From JBGTSJ01 sp041940305 (GTDB lineage Bacteria; Planctomycetota; Planctomycetia; Planctomycetales; Planctomycetaceae): a stretch of DNA of 51,472 bases. Of the stretch, positions 1-7,744 are shown in pieces. The position numbers and the translations under genes were made by a program. Location: positions 1-51,472 of the forward strand of contig JBGTSJ010000033.1 in NCBI GenBank assembly GCA_041940305.1, in the 5' to 3' direction. The notes beneath the pieces are model-generated. The model ran no database searches. It worked only from the letters and a program-made list of their open reading frames with translations, and had not been told where the DNA came from. The number at the start of each line of letters is the position of its first letter. Positions within the stretch are counted from its first letter, which is position 1.

Positions 1-307
1 ATTCGTCGTGAATGACCCGGCGCAGAGAGCGAAAGAGGCTCTTGAGCGGCACCATTCCCAGATTGGTGACCTGATCCTGGAGCTGATGCAGGACCTTTTC
101 CAGCATCTGCTGAGCGATCTCGACGTCTTCCCAGGCGGCTGCGAATCGCTCGATCAGGTCATCGGTGTCGCCCTGGGTCTCGCCGAGCATCGCCATGCCC
201 TGCTGAACGGCGTCGCTCAAGCGGTTGCGAAAAATCAGCGTCTCCGCCTGCAGCTCGACCAGCTGATCGATACGAGCGAACGGCAGGCGCACACTGCCGC
301 CGACGCC
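1..307 (-). other. CheA-like P3 dimerisation segment forming the 3' part of the sucC frame
   Basis: After EEEPAE the frame reads GVGGSVRLPFARIDQLVEL, then ETLIFRNRLSD, a helical stretch, and finally LQDQVTNLGMVPLKSLFRS followed by LRRVIHDE at the edge. This order matches the signal-transducing histidine kinase homodimeric domain of CheA. That domain starts with an I/V-R-V-x-x-x-R-L-D-x-L-x-x-L-x-x-E-L pattern and ends with L-Q-x-x-V-x-x-L-R-M-V-P-x-x-x-x-F-x-R. No part of it resembles the SucC CoA-ligase domain. The ATP-binding P4 and the CheW-like P5 would lie outside the window. Family assignment is by eye. Confidence 0.75.
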
Positions 308-1057
308 TTCGGCCGGTTCCTCCTCGTTGAGATCTCGGAGGTCCGGATAGTTCTTGTGGCGGAAGAGGGCGTTGTCATCGAACGTCACCTTGGCGTCGAG
401 TGCCAGCAATTTGCCTTCGCCGGTGACGACCAGCGGATTGATCTCCGTCATGCTGCAGTCGTGATCGACGAAGAACCGGCAGACCTTCGGCAGGAATGAT
501 TCGGCGGAGCGAACCGCCGTCGCATCCAGCCCCAGAGCATAGGCGATCTTTCTGGCCTGGAAGGGCATCAGTCCCAGCGCCGGATCAAAGTGCAGACGAA
601 TGATCTTCTCGGGATGCTCATGGGCGATCTCCTCGATCGCCATGCCCCCTTCCGAAGACGCGATCACGACGGGCTGACCGCACTCGCGGTCCACCACGAT
701 CCCCAGGTACAGCTCGCGGGCGATGTCCAGCCCCTGCTCCACGAACAGCGTGTGGACCTGTTTGCCTTCCTCGCCGGTCTGAATGGTGACCAGCGTCTTG
801 CCGAGCATCCGCCCCGCGTTCTCGCGGGCGGCGTCCGCGGACTTCACCAGTACGACGCCCGGTTGATCGGGATGCTCCTTGAAACGCCCCTTGCCGCGGC
901 CTCCGGCATGAATCTGCGACTTCACCACGCAGACAGGCGTGCCCAGAGTCTTGAACGCATCGGCCGCTTCGTCGGGAGTGCGGGCTACGATCCCCTGGGG
1001 AACAGGCACCCCGGCGGCGGCGAACAGTTGCTTGGCCTGATACTCGTGAATCTTCAT
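1..1057 (-). CDS. sucC: Succinyl-CoA ligase beta subunit (SucC), N-terminal part, fused in frame to a CheA-like segment; runs off the left edge
   Basis: The frame opens at 1057 with MKIHEYQAKQLF, the standard SucC start. For 250 codons it reads as the ATP-grasp half of ADP-forming succinyl-CoA ligase beta: KSQIHAGGRGKGRFKEHP, QTGEEGKQVHTLF, ARELYLGIVVDR, EINPLVVTGEGK, DAKVTFDDNALFRH and DLRDLNEEEPAE. A normal SucC (about 390 residues) then continues with the CoA-ligase domain (LDGNIGCLVNGAGLAM-like). Here the frame instead continues without a stop into a CheA P3-like segment from about 307 down to the edge. The CoA-binding domain is absent, so as written the protein could not be a working TCA-cycle ligase. 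Every codon was translated and there is no frameshift. Either a rearrangement or a chimeric assembly is possible. The expected sucD would lie beyond the break. Confidence 0.85.
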   Translation of the reverse strand, partial: MKIHEYQAKQLFAAAGVPVPQGIVARTPDEAADAFKTLGTPVCVVKSQIHAGGRGKGRFKEHPDQPGVVLVKSADAARENAGRMLGKTLVTIQTGEEGKQVHTLFVEQGLDIARELYLGIVVDRECGQPVVIASSEGGMAIEEIAHEHPEKIIRLHFDPALGLMPFQARKIAYALGLDATAVRSAESFLPKVCRFFVDHDCSMTEINPLVVTGEGKLLALDAKVTFDDNALFRHKNYPDLRDLNEEEPAEGVGGSVRLPFARIDQLVELQAETLIFRNRLSDAVQQGMAMLGETQGDTDDLIERFAAAWEDVEIAQQMLEKVLHQLQDQVTNLGMVPLKSLFRSLRRVIHDE

Positions 1058-1090
1058 GCGTGCGGTCTCGGTGTCTGCGGTGAGCTTCGG

Positions 1091-1096
1091 ACTATA
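1091..1096 (-). promoter_or_regulatory. Candidate -10 box for sucC
   Basis: On the minus strand TATAGT (5 of 6 to TATAAT) lies 33 bases before the sucC ATG. No convincing -35 is seen at the proper distance, so this is a weak call. Confidence 0.35.
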
Positions 1097-1196
1097 GTGG
1101 GTTGGGCCGGGACGATCCACTTTCGGCATGGAGTGCCGCAGAGCCGAGGGGTAGACTGAAGTATCCGCCCTGATGCAAGGGAACAGGAAACGTCCT

Positions 1197-1895
1197 ATGC
1201 CGCTGCTTTCATCACCTGACGTGCCTCCCGGCGATGCTTTGACGGTCGAGGAGATCGCGGCCCGGGTCGGTGCCGTGCCGTTCTGGAGGATCCGCACCTC
1301 CGATCCCGAGCCCGGCGCCGCCACCGAGGAGGATGTGGAACGCATTCGCTGCCAGGAAGACCGGCTATATGAGCTGATCGACGGCGTGCTGGTGGAGAAA
1401 GCCGTGAGCGACAAGTCTTCAATGCTGGCCGCGGAACTCATCTACATTCTGGCGAGCTTTATCAAGCCGCGCCGCTTGGGATGGCTGCTCGCACCCGACG
1501 GCTACTTCCGGCTGTTCGGCCAATTGATGCGTGCTCCAGACGTATCATTCTCGCGCCGCGATCAACGGGCTGGCGGGAAGCCGCTGGACCGGGGTTATTC
1601 GCGGACTGCGCCGGCGCTGGCCGTGGAAGTCTTCAGTCCCGGCAACACGGTGCGGGAACTGGAGCAGAAGCGGGCCGAGTTCTTCAAAGCGGGCACGGAG
1701 ATGTTCTGGATTGTGTATCCAGAGCAGGAGCAAATCGTGGTTGCTACTCCGGACAGTGAGCCCCGCACTCTGCATGGAGACGACATACTTGAGGGAGGCG
1801 CGGTCCTGCCCGGGTTCACTTTGAAAGTGGGGGACCTGTTTGCCGCCGTCAATCTCGATGCGGACTCCGGCTCGAACGAAGGTGCAGCGCCATAA
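1197..1895 (+). CDS. Uma2 family (DUF820) PD-(D/E)XK-like nuclease
   Basis: A 232-residue protein of the Uma2/DUF820 family, a restriction-endonuclease-like fold whose cellular role is not established. Visible family features are YELIDGVLVEKAVSD near the N-terminus, a hydrophobic helix, RAPDVSFSRRD, then ALAVEVFSPGNTVRELEQKR and FFKAGTEMFWIVYPEQ, and a C-terminal DDILEGGAVLPGFTLKVGDLF. The acidic residues in APDVSF and AVEVFSP and the following Lys/Arg form the likely metal site. The ATG at 1197 is preferred over an in-frame ATG at 1173 because AGGAA sits about 7 bases before it. The gene converges on the C25 peptidase 28 bases away. Such genes are numerous in planctomycetes and cyanobacteria. 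Confidence 0.85.
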   Translation: MPLLSSPDVPPGDALTVEEIAARVGAVPFWRIRTSDPEPGAATEEDVERIRCQEDRLYELIDGVLVEKAVSDKSSMLAAELIYILASFIKPRRLGWLLAPDGYFRLFGQLMRAPDVSFSRRDQRAGGKPLDRGYSRTAPALAVEVFSPGNTVRELEQKRAEFFKAGTEMFWIVYPEQEQIVVATPDSEPRTLHGDDILEGGAVLPGFTLKVGDLFAAVNLDADSGSNEGAAP

Positions 1896-1923
1896 GCCCG
1901 CCTCCAGGCCGGCCCTCGATCCA

Positions 1924-3345
1924 TCACTGTTCTGCGGTTGCTGCAACCGCCGCGGGGAGGCGCAGCGCGGGGTCGCCGAACAGCATGAACTTCATCCCCT
2001 GGAAGAAGATGCTCGGTGGATACCAGTGATCGGTCGGCTGCAACTCGGCCAGGTTTTCGGCTTCGTAGTAGTGCGTCACAGCGTGGGTCCAGCAGTTGCC
2101 CAGCCGTTGCTCCTCGTGCGGAAGTGTATCCAGGGCCTCGGCGAAGCCAGCGAGCAACGTAAGGCCGCACGGCTGGCTGCCGGTGTTGCAGCCGATGTAC
2201 GCAACGGCGCCGCTGGGTGAATCGCGCAGCAGGCGCTCACCGAGACCTGTAGGATTGTGGCGTCCCGACTGATAGGGACTCGGTGGCGTAGGAGGCGATG
2301 TAAACACCTCGCCGGCGTCCGAGCCGAGGTGATCCACTCCTTCAACGTCGCGGTAGGCCTCGTAGGGGGGCAGCGTCGCCAGCCGTGCCGTCGAGCAGCC
2401 AGCGGAAATGAGAATCGGGAGTCGGTCGGCATTGTCGAGGTCGGCGAGCAAACTCGCGGGCAGACATTGCTCCCAGGTGTCGTCGGTGCCGTGGCCGGCA
2501 TGGACGACGAGTCCGGCGCCGTCGTTCAGCAGACGGAGAAGCGCTTCGGGCGTGGGAGCCTTGAAATTGTCGGCTTCGAGCCCCCGGCGATCGCTGAAGT
2601 AGAATGGGTGAACGAGCCAGTCGTCACCGGCTTTCTCGGAGAGCACATTCATCACCGGCCGGCTGTCGACCCAGCCGGAAACAGCGAACAGCCCCAGCGC
2701 GTCGGCGTTCGGCTTGTCGCCCGCCTCCAGCGTTCGCTCGTACGCGATCGTTTTGTCGATGACGGTGCGGAGCTGCTCGGTTGTACTGACCGGCCACCGG
2801 CCGACCGCCACATCCGGACGGTAGTCAATCTCGTCGAAATTGATCGGGTCGTCCTTGTTCTTCTCTCCTCGGACTTCACCGAAATACGCCGCGTGGAAGT
2901 CGTCCTGCTGCGCGTTCCAGTCGTCGAACGATCCGTCGCTGCGTGCGAGATCGCTGTAGTACAGATCGCTGGGATAGAAGGCATAGTCGAAGGCTGCCGG
3001 AGTGATGCGATCGAGCACCATGTACCGGACGGGCATGACGTCCGCGTCTCCGACAAGCAGCACATAGCCAACCCGATCCTCCCGCCATAAGCGATAGAGG
3101 AATCGCTTCAGCCGTTCCGGGTCATCGACTCCCTCGCCGACCCGAAGAATCGTCTCCAGTGAGTACAGCGAAGTGGGGAGATCGTCGCCTCGAAACTCGA
3201 CGTAATCAGCCAGTTCAGAGTGAAAGTCGTCCGGTGCAACGACCGCGAGCTTGCGGGACTCGAGCTGCTCGGCCGCGAGGTTACCTGCCGATGGCATCAA
3301 CAACGCGATCGAACTCAGCGCCAGCGCCTGCAACGAACGACGCAT
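1924..3345 (-). CDS. Gingipain-like C25 family cysteine peptidase, exported
   Basis: A 473-residue protein with a signal peptide (MRRSLQALALSSIALLMPSAG, cleaved near NLAAEQ). The body matches peptidase family C25: LYRLWREDRVGYVLLVGDAD, an Asp/Tyr-rich AFYPSDLYYSDL stretch, and DVAVGRWPVSTTEQL. The likely catalytic His285 lies in HAGHGTDD and Cys317 in ISAGCSTA. They are 32 residues apart, close to the His-Cys spacing of gingipain R. There is no C-terminal adhesin or type IX sorting domain, so this is a minimal catalytic unit. The open frame extends upstream to 4362, but only the ATG at 3345 has both an SD (GAGGG, 6 bases) and a signal peptide. Substrate unknown. Confidence 0.85.
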   Translation of the reverse strand: MRRSLQALALSSIALLMPSAGNLAAEQLESRKLAVVAPDDFHSELADYVEFRGDDLPTSLYSLETILRVGEGVDDPERLKRFLYRLWREDRVGYVLLVGDADVMPVRYMVLDRITPAAFDYAFYPSDLYYSDLARSDGSFDDWNAQQDDFHAAYFGEVRGEKNKDDPINFDEIDYRPDVAVGRWPVSTTEQLRTVIDKTIAYERTLEAGDKPNADALGLFAVSGWVDSRPVMNVLSEKAGDDWLVHPFYFSDRRGLEADNFKAPTPEALLRLLNDGAGLVVHAGHGTDDTWEQCLPASLLADLDNADRLPILISAGCSTARLATLPPYEAYRDVEGVDHLGSDAGEVFTSPPTPPSPYQSGRHNPTGLGERLLRDSPSGAVAYIGCNTGSQPCGLTLLAGFAEALDTLPHEEQRLGNCWTHAVTHYYEAENLAELQPTDHWYPPSIFFQGMKFMLFGDPALRLPAAVAATAEQ

Positions 3346-3488
3346 GATGACCCTCTGTCTAGTCTCGAGGGGAGAGTACAACCTGGATATGAGTGTAATG
3401 CGCGGCCAGCGAATCCCGTATACAGTCGTGCGGGAATGAACTGGACCACCGTGTGTGCAATTTGGACAGCAATACCCGATCCGGCTCG

Positions 3489-3518
3489 TTGACACTCGAT
3501 TTTCCCCACCTGTAGACT
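3489..3518 (+). promoter_or_regulatory. Candidate sigma-70 promoter for rnc
   Basis: A perfect TTGACA (3489-3494), an 18-base spacer and TAGACT (3513-3518, 4 of 6 to TATAAT) lie about 80 bases upstream of the RNase III ATG, in the 255-base gap between two divergent genes. The promoter call is inference from sequence only. Confidence 0.45.
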
Positions 3519-3600
3519 CGCAAACACATATCGCAGCTGAGAGACGGAGCGCCGCCCGTCCGGGTGGCTGGCTGCGAGGCGCAGGCCGCGTCGGAGCATC

Positions 3601-4335
3601 ATGCCTTCTCCGCCTCATCTCGTTACTGATCTCACCGACGAACTGCTGGACGACTGCGAACGCGTGCTGCAGCATGTGTTTGGCGACCGCACGCTGCTGC
3701 GCCGGGCGATGACGCACGCCTCGGCGGCGCGGACGCGACTGGACTCCAACGAGCGGATGGAGTTCCTGGGAGACGCCGTGCTGGGAGCCGTCGTCTGCGA
3801 GAAGCTGTTCGAGATGTTCCCTGACAGCGCGGAAGGCGAACTGACGCGAATCAAGTCGATTGTCGTCAGCCGCAACGTTTGCGCTCGGCTTACTCGAAAG
3901 CTGCGGCTGCAGCAGTTCCTGGTGGCGGGGAAAGGAGTGGCGGTGGACCATCGCGTGCCAGGTTCGATCCTGGCGGCGCAGTTCGAGGCGGTGGTGGCGG
4001 CAATCTACCTGGACGGCGGTTTCGAGGCGGCGAGAGGATTCATCATCCGGGAGATGGGCGAGGAGATCGCCCATGCGGCCGAGAAGACGTCGGGCGTGAA
4101 CTTCAAGAGCCTGCTGCAGCAGCAGGCGCAGCGCGACACCGGGGAAACCCCCAACTATGAAGTGCAGGATGAGCAGGGGCCGGACCACTCGAAGTGTTTC
4201 AAGGTGATTGCGGTGGTCGGGATGCGCCGCTTCGCGCCGGCGTGGGGACCGAGCAAGAAGGAGGCGGAGCAGCGGGCCGCGCAGAACGCTTTGGCGCAGC
4301 TCGCCGACCTGCCGGCGCCGCACGTCGCGGATTGA
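3601..4335 (+). CDS. rnc: Ribonuclease III
   Basis: A 244-residue double-strand-specific endoribonuclease that processes rRNA precursors and structured mRNAs. The catalytic domain (about 10-155) carries the signature NERMEFLGDAVLGAVV, preceded by RRAMTHASA and followed by EGELTRIKSIVVSRNVCA. A later acidic site lies in QFEAVVAAIYLDGGFEAA. The C-terminal dsRNA-binding domain (about 165-240) runs from VNFKSLLQQQAQR through NYEVQDEQGPDH and PSKKEAEQRAAQNALAQL. GGAG lies 4 bases before the ATG. It is divergent from the C25 peptidase and followed by a small membrane protein 87 bases away. Length and motifs are normal. Confidence 0.97.
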   Translation: MPSPPHLVTDLTDELLDDCERVLQHVFGDRTLLRRAMTHASAARTRLDSNERMEFLGDAVLGAVVCEKLFEMFPDSAEGELTRIKSIVVSRNVCARLTRKLRLQQFLVAGKGVAVDHRVPGSILAAQFEAVVAAIYLDGGFEAARGFIIREMGEEIAHAAEKTSGVNFKSLLQQQAQRDTGETPNYEVQDEQGPDHSKCFKVIAVVGMRRFAPAWGPSKKEAEQRAAQNALAQLADLPAPHVAD

Positions 4336-4422
4336 GTGGTCGCTGAATGCCGCGCCTTGCATGGCGGCTGATTCATGTCATCATCGCGGTTCCCGACTTT
4401 CGCTGCCCACCCAGGTATCACG

Positions 4423-4833
4423 ATGTCCGACAGCAACGAACCCATTCTGTACGAGGCCAGTCCGGCGATGTTCCGCAACCGGCCGATCTCCTTCATCCTG
4501 TGCGTGATCCTCAGCTTCGTGGTGATCGGGCTGATCATTTTTCTGATCTGGTATCTGCGGACGCGGGCGACGCGGCTGACGATCACCAACGAGCAGTCCA
4601 CCCTGCGCAAGGGACTGTTCTCCAAGTACACCAACGACGTGTTCCACGAGAACGTGCGGAACATTATCGTCCGGCAGTCGTTCTTTCAGCGGATGATGGG
4701 GACCGGCTACGTCGGCATCTCCAGCGCCGGCCAGGGGGGCATCGAGATCGAGGTCAACGGCATCCCCGACCCTGAGCGCGTCAAGCAGATCATCGACGAC
4801 TGCCGCGACCCCCGCCGCGGACGGGACGACTGA
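4423..4833 (+). CDS. PH domain-containing (bPH2/DUF304-like) membrane protein
   Basis: A 136-residue protein with two close membrane-spanning stretches (around ISFILCVILSFVVIGLIIF, then IWYL). They are followed by a PH-like beta domain: TRLTITNEQSTLRKGLFSKY, DVFHENVRNIIVRQSFFQRM, GTGYVGISSAGQGG, IEIEVNGIPDPERVKQIID. This is the plan of short bacterial PH (DUF304/YdbS-like) proteins. The ATG at 4423 begins MSDSNEPILYEASPAMFRN. An in-frame ATG at 4375 would add 16 residues without a visible SD. It lies between rnc and the topoisomerase gene, all on the plus strand with short gaps, so co-transcription is plausible. Function unknown. Confidence 0.8.
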   Translation: MSDSNEPILYEASPAMFRNRPISFILCVILSFVVIGLIIFLIWYLRTRATRLTITNEQSTLRKGLFSKYTNDVFHENVRNIIVRQSFFQRMMGTGYVGISSAGQGGIEIEVNGIPDPERVKQIIDDCRDPRRGRDD

Positions 4834-4872
4834 CCCGGCAGGACCGACTCAAGCAACGCTCAGGGACGAAGC

Positions 4873-6798
4873 ATGGCGACTGCGATCAAGTCCGCGTCGC
4901 GCTACGGCGCGGATGATATTGAAGTGATGGAGGGGCTGGAGGCGGTGCGCCGGCGGCCGTCGATGTACATCGGCGGCGTTGATGCGCGGGGGCTGCATCA
5001 CCTGATGTGGGAGATCATCGACAACTCGGTCGATGAATACCTGGCGGGGGAATGCGACCGCATCACCGTCACGCTGCACAAGGACGGCTGCTCGGCGACA
5101 ATCGAGGACAACGGCCGCGGCATCCCGGTGGACAAGCACAAAAAGTCCAAGCTGCCGGCGCTGCAGTTGATCCTTACGACGCTGCACTCGGGGGGAAAGT
5201 TCAGCAACAAGAACTACGCGCGCAGCGGCGGTCTGCACGGCGTGGGATCGTCGGTCGTCAACGCGCTGTCAGAGGAACTCGTCGCAACGGTGCACCGCGA
5301 CGGCCACGAATGGCAGCAGCGTTACAAACGCGGCAAGCCGACGACGCCGGTGAAGAAGGTGCGCCCCTTTCGCGGCCGCGGAACGTCGATCTTCTTCCGT
5401 CCGGACGACCAGATCTTTCGCCGCATCCAGTTCCATGCCGACACGATCCGCCAGCACCTGGAAGACATCTCGTATATCCACGCCGGACTGCAGATCAAGT
5501 TCGTGGATGAAGCGAAGTGCGAAACGTACGAGTTGCATCATCCGGACGGGATCAAGGGGTACCTGGAACGCATTATCGCCGACGACAAGAAGAAGCCGGT
5601 CCATGAACAGCACTTCGCGGCCGAGCGTGACGAGGACCACGTGCGCGTCGAAGTCGTGCTGCGCTGGACCGACGCGACGGACGAGCAGATCCGCAGCTAC
5701 GTGAACGGCATCCGCACGCGAGCCGGCGGGACGCATGAGTCGGGGACGCGGGGCGGGATCGCCAAGGCGGTGAAGAACTACATGGAGGTGCATGAGATCA
5801 GGCAGAAGGGGCTCGACATCTCGCCCGATGACATGCGCGAGGGGATCGTCGGGATCGTGTCGGTGTTCCTGCCGGAGCCGATGTTCCAGGGTCAGACGAA
5901 GGAGCGGCTGAACAACCCGGAACTCACGTCCGTGGTGGAAGGGCTGGTGAGGCCGGGGCTGGAGTCATGGCTGAACAGCAATCCCAGCATCGCCGACGCG
6001 ATCGTGGGGCGGATCGTGCTGGCCGCGAGGGCGCGGGCCGCCAGCCGCGAGGCGGTGACGCAGGTCCGACGCAAGACGCCGGGCGCGAAGAAGAGCAATC
6101 TGCCGGGAAAGCTCCTAGATTGCCGGTCGGATGATGCGGACGAGTCGGAGCTGTTCATTGTGGAAGGGCAGTCCGCCGGCGGGACCGCGGCGAGCGGTCG
6201 GGATGCGCGGACGCAGGCGGTGCTGCCGCTGCGGGGGAAGGTGCTCAACACCGAGTCGCTCGCGCTCGGCAAGGTGCTGCAGAATCAGGAACTGAAGGAC
6301 CTGGTCGAGACGCTGGGGACGGGGATCGGGACGCACTTCGATCCGCATCGTCTGCGGTACGGCCGGATCATTCTGCTGATGGACGCCGACAGCGACGGAT
6401 ATCACATCTCGACGCTGCTGCTGACGTTTTTCTTCCGCCACATGACGGAGCTGATCCAGTTGGGCAAGGTCTACCTGGCGCAACCCCCGCTCTACAAAAT
6501 CGAGGTGGGGAAAGAGCGGCATTACGTGTCCGACGACGTCGCCAAGGAGCAGCTGCTGGCGTCGCTCCCCACCAACCGCACCGCAGACGTGCAGCGGTTC
6601 AAAGGGCTGGGTGAGATGACGGCCGAGCAACTCAAGGAGACGACGCTCGACCCAAAGACGCGGACGCTGCTGCGGGTGGATATCGACAACCTGGTGAATG
6701 CGGATTCGACGTTCGCGCAGCTGTTGGGGAAGGACGCGTCGGAGCGCTACCGGGTGATCATGGAGGAAGCGGGGGAAGTGGACGACATCGACCTGTGA
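4873..6798 (+). CDS. Type IIA DNA topoisomerase subunit B (GyrB/ParE-like)
   Basis: A 641-residue ATPase subunit of a gyrase or topoisomerase IV. The GHKL ATPase is clear: DNSVDEYLAGECD, EDNGRGIPVDKH, a K-loop-like HSGGKFSNKNYARSGGLHGVG, then the transducer domain. The Toprim part shows VEGQSAGGTA, QAVLPLRGKVLNTESLALGK and MDADSDGYHISTLLLTFFFR, and the C-terminus has RFKGLGEMTAEQLKETT. Catalytic Glu and the D-A-D-x-D metal cluster are intact, but the canonical EGDSAGG reads EGQSAGG. The length suits ParE or a Gram-positive-type GyrB, so gyrB versus parE is left open. AGGGA precedes the ATG by about 6 bases. No A subunit is adjacent. Confidence 0.93.
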   Translation: MATAIKSASRYGADDIEVMEGLEAVRRRPSMYIGGVDARGLHHLMWEIIDNSVDEYLAGECDRITVTLHKDGCSATIEDNGRGIPVDKHKKSKLPALQLILTTLHSGGKFSNKNYARSGGLHGVGSSVVNALSEELVATVHRDGHEWQQRYKRGKPTTPVKKVRPFRGRGTSIFFRPDDQIFRRIQFHADTIRQHLEDISYIHAGLQIKFVDEAKCETYELHHPDGIKGYLERIIADDKKKPVHEQHFAAERDEDHVRVEVVLRWTDATDEQIRSYVNGIRTRAGGTHESGTRGGIAKAVKNYMEVHEIRQKGLDISPDDMREGIVGIVSVFLPEPMFQGQTKERLNNPELTSVVEGLVRPGLESWLNSNPSIADAIVGRIVLAARARAASREAVTQVRRKTPGAKKSNLPGKLLDCRSDDADESELFIVEGQSAGGTAASGRDARTQAVLPLRGKVLNTESLALGKVLQNQELKDLVETLGTGIGTHFDPHRLRYGRIILLMDADSDGYHISTLLLTFFFRHMTELIQLGKVYLAQPPLYKIEVGKERHYVSDDVAKEQLLASLPTNRTADVQRFKGLGEMTAEQLKETTLDPKTRTLLRVDIDNLVNADSTFAQLLGKDASERYRVIMEEAGEVDDIDL

Positions 6799-6816
6799 CG
6801 CTCGCTCAGCGATTCG

Positions 6817-7128
6817 TCACGTCGGCAAAGTGCGAGACACCATGCCGGCGTTCACCGCAAGCGCAGACAGCAGCCAGCCGACATTGGTAGCGCAGGCGAT
6901 GTACGATCGCGACCACGGCAGCAAGTACAGCTGCAGGCACGGAGCACCGATCACCAGCCAGATCCAGAACCAGCCCAGGAAAGTGCCGAAGCTCAGCTGC
7001 CCGGCGCAGGCAAGGTTCGCAAGGCTGATGACCAGGTAGATTGTGCCAACGGTCCAGTCGGCAGGCCCCATTCGAGTCCGCCACAGCGGAATGCGCACTG
7101 CTCTCGACTGCTGGTCGTCTTCGAACAT
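6817..7128 (-). CDS. Small hypothetical membrane protein
   Basis: A 103-residue protein with a charged N-terminus (MFEDDQQSRAVRIPLWRTR) and three probable membrane segments, around TVGTIYLVISLANLACAG, FGTFLGWFWIWLVIGAPCL and IACATNVGWLLSALAVNAG. It converges on the topoisomerase gene, with only 18 bases between stops. GGAG lies 9 bases before the ATG. The hydrophobic periodicity and the codon-like third-position GC argue that it is real rather than a chance frame. No family was recognised. Confidence 0.6.
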   Translation of the reverse strand: MFEDDQQSRAVRIPLWRTRMGPADWTVGTIYLVISLANLACAGQLSFGTFLGWFWIWLVIGAPCLQLYLLPWSRSYIACATNVGWLLSALAVNAGMVSRTLPT

Positions 7129-7243
7129 CGGCCGCGTCTCCGGTCACTCGGTCTGACGGAAAGGCGCGGAGACATCGCCGATATCACTCGGAGAACAACT
7201 CGATCCCTGTATTTCCCTGCGTTCTCCTGGCCCGTAAAGCAGA

Positions 7244-7271
7244 CGAGGCGGCCGTTTGCACGACCGCCTCG
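7244..7271 (-). terminator. Hairpin terminator after the Lys/Ala peptide gene
   Basis: An 8-bp perfect stem (CGAGGCGG / CCGCCTCG) with a 12-base loop starts 36 bases past the stop of the 23-codon gene, and is followed on the minus strand by TCTGCTTT. The U tract is short. Confidence 0.5.
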
Positions 7272-7306
7272 ACTCAGAACGTGTTTGGCGAAGATCGCCC
7301 AGGCCG

Positions 7307-7378
7307 TTACTTCTTCTTGGCGGCCTTCTTCTTGGTGGACTTCTTCGCTGCCTTCTTGGCTGCCTTCTTCTTGGCCAT
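7307..7378 (-). CDS. 23-residue Lys/Ala-rich histone-tail-like peptide
   Basis: A 24-codon frame starting ATG at 7378 and ending TAA at 7307. It encodes M-A-K-K-K-A-A-K-K-A-A-K-K-S-T-K-K-K-A-A-K-K-K: 13 Lys, 7 Ala, one Ser, one Thr and the initiator Met. It has a near-perfect Shine-Dalgarno (TAAGGAG, 7 bases before ATG) and a hairpin shortly after the stop, so it looks like a complete small transcription unit. The composition matches the AKKAAKK repeats of bacterial histone H1-like tails, which bind DNA non-specifically. A nucleoid role here is inference. It is too short for standard gene callers. It could alternatively be the remnant C-terminal tail of a longer H1-like protein, but the strong SD argues for autonomous translation. 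Confidence 0.65.
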   Translation of the reverse strand: MAKKKAAKKAAKKSTKKKAAKKK

Positions 7379-7385
7379 CGTCGTT

Positions 7386-7391
7386 CTCCTT
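7386..7391 (-). promoter_or_regulatory. Shine-Dalgarno of the 23-codon gene
   Basis: AAGGAG on the minus strand, 7 bases from the ATG at 7378. It is among the strongest ribosome-binding sites in this window and is the main reason for calling such a short frame. Confidence 0.6.
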
Positions 7392-7723
7392 ACATTCTCT
7401 TGTGCGTGGTGTTCGCGCCGTGGCTACCGGGCTCAAAGCGGCGCTATTGACCACAACTCGATTCCGTTCCGACTCGCCAACCATGACGAGCCGTGTGTTC
7501 GCTCGGTTGACTTGTTGATGATTGATGAACTCTTGAGTGAGTTGATCACTGATTGAGTCCCACACTCATCAATCCCAAGCGCAACACTGAATTGCGAGCA
7601 TGTTACGAAATCGATTTGGACATGCAAGTGCATTTCGTCGCCGTTGGCACTTTTCTTGCAAGTCGCGCGCGAGCGCGCTGCGCAGCGCCGAGAGCACTGA
7701 GCAGTGTTCGGCGCGAAGCAGAC

Positions 7724-7744
7724 GGCGCGCAAATGATGCGCGCC
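7724..7744 (-). terminator. GC hairpin downstream of the isomerase gene
   Basis: GGCGCGCA / TGCGCGCC, 8-bp perfect stem with a 5-base loop, 27 bases past the stop of the minus-strand gene at 7771. There is no U tract, so it may act only as a weak or factor-dependent terminator or an mRNA 3' end stabiliser. Confidence 0.35.

Noticed and set aside
3955..3985. A GGTTCGATCC stretch resembling a tRNA T-arm
   Set aside because: It lies inside rnc and no acceptor or anticodon arms can be formed around it.
3346..4362. N-terminal extension of the C25 peptidase frame by 339 codons
   Set aside because: It runs antisense to rnc and has no signal peptide; the ATG at 3345 has both SD and signal sequence.
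6993..7565. A 190-residue minus-strand frame over the Lys/Ala peptide region
   Set aside because: It is out of frame with the SD-preceded ATG, and its Glu/Gly-rich part is the frame-shifted reading of the Lys/Ala codons.
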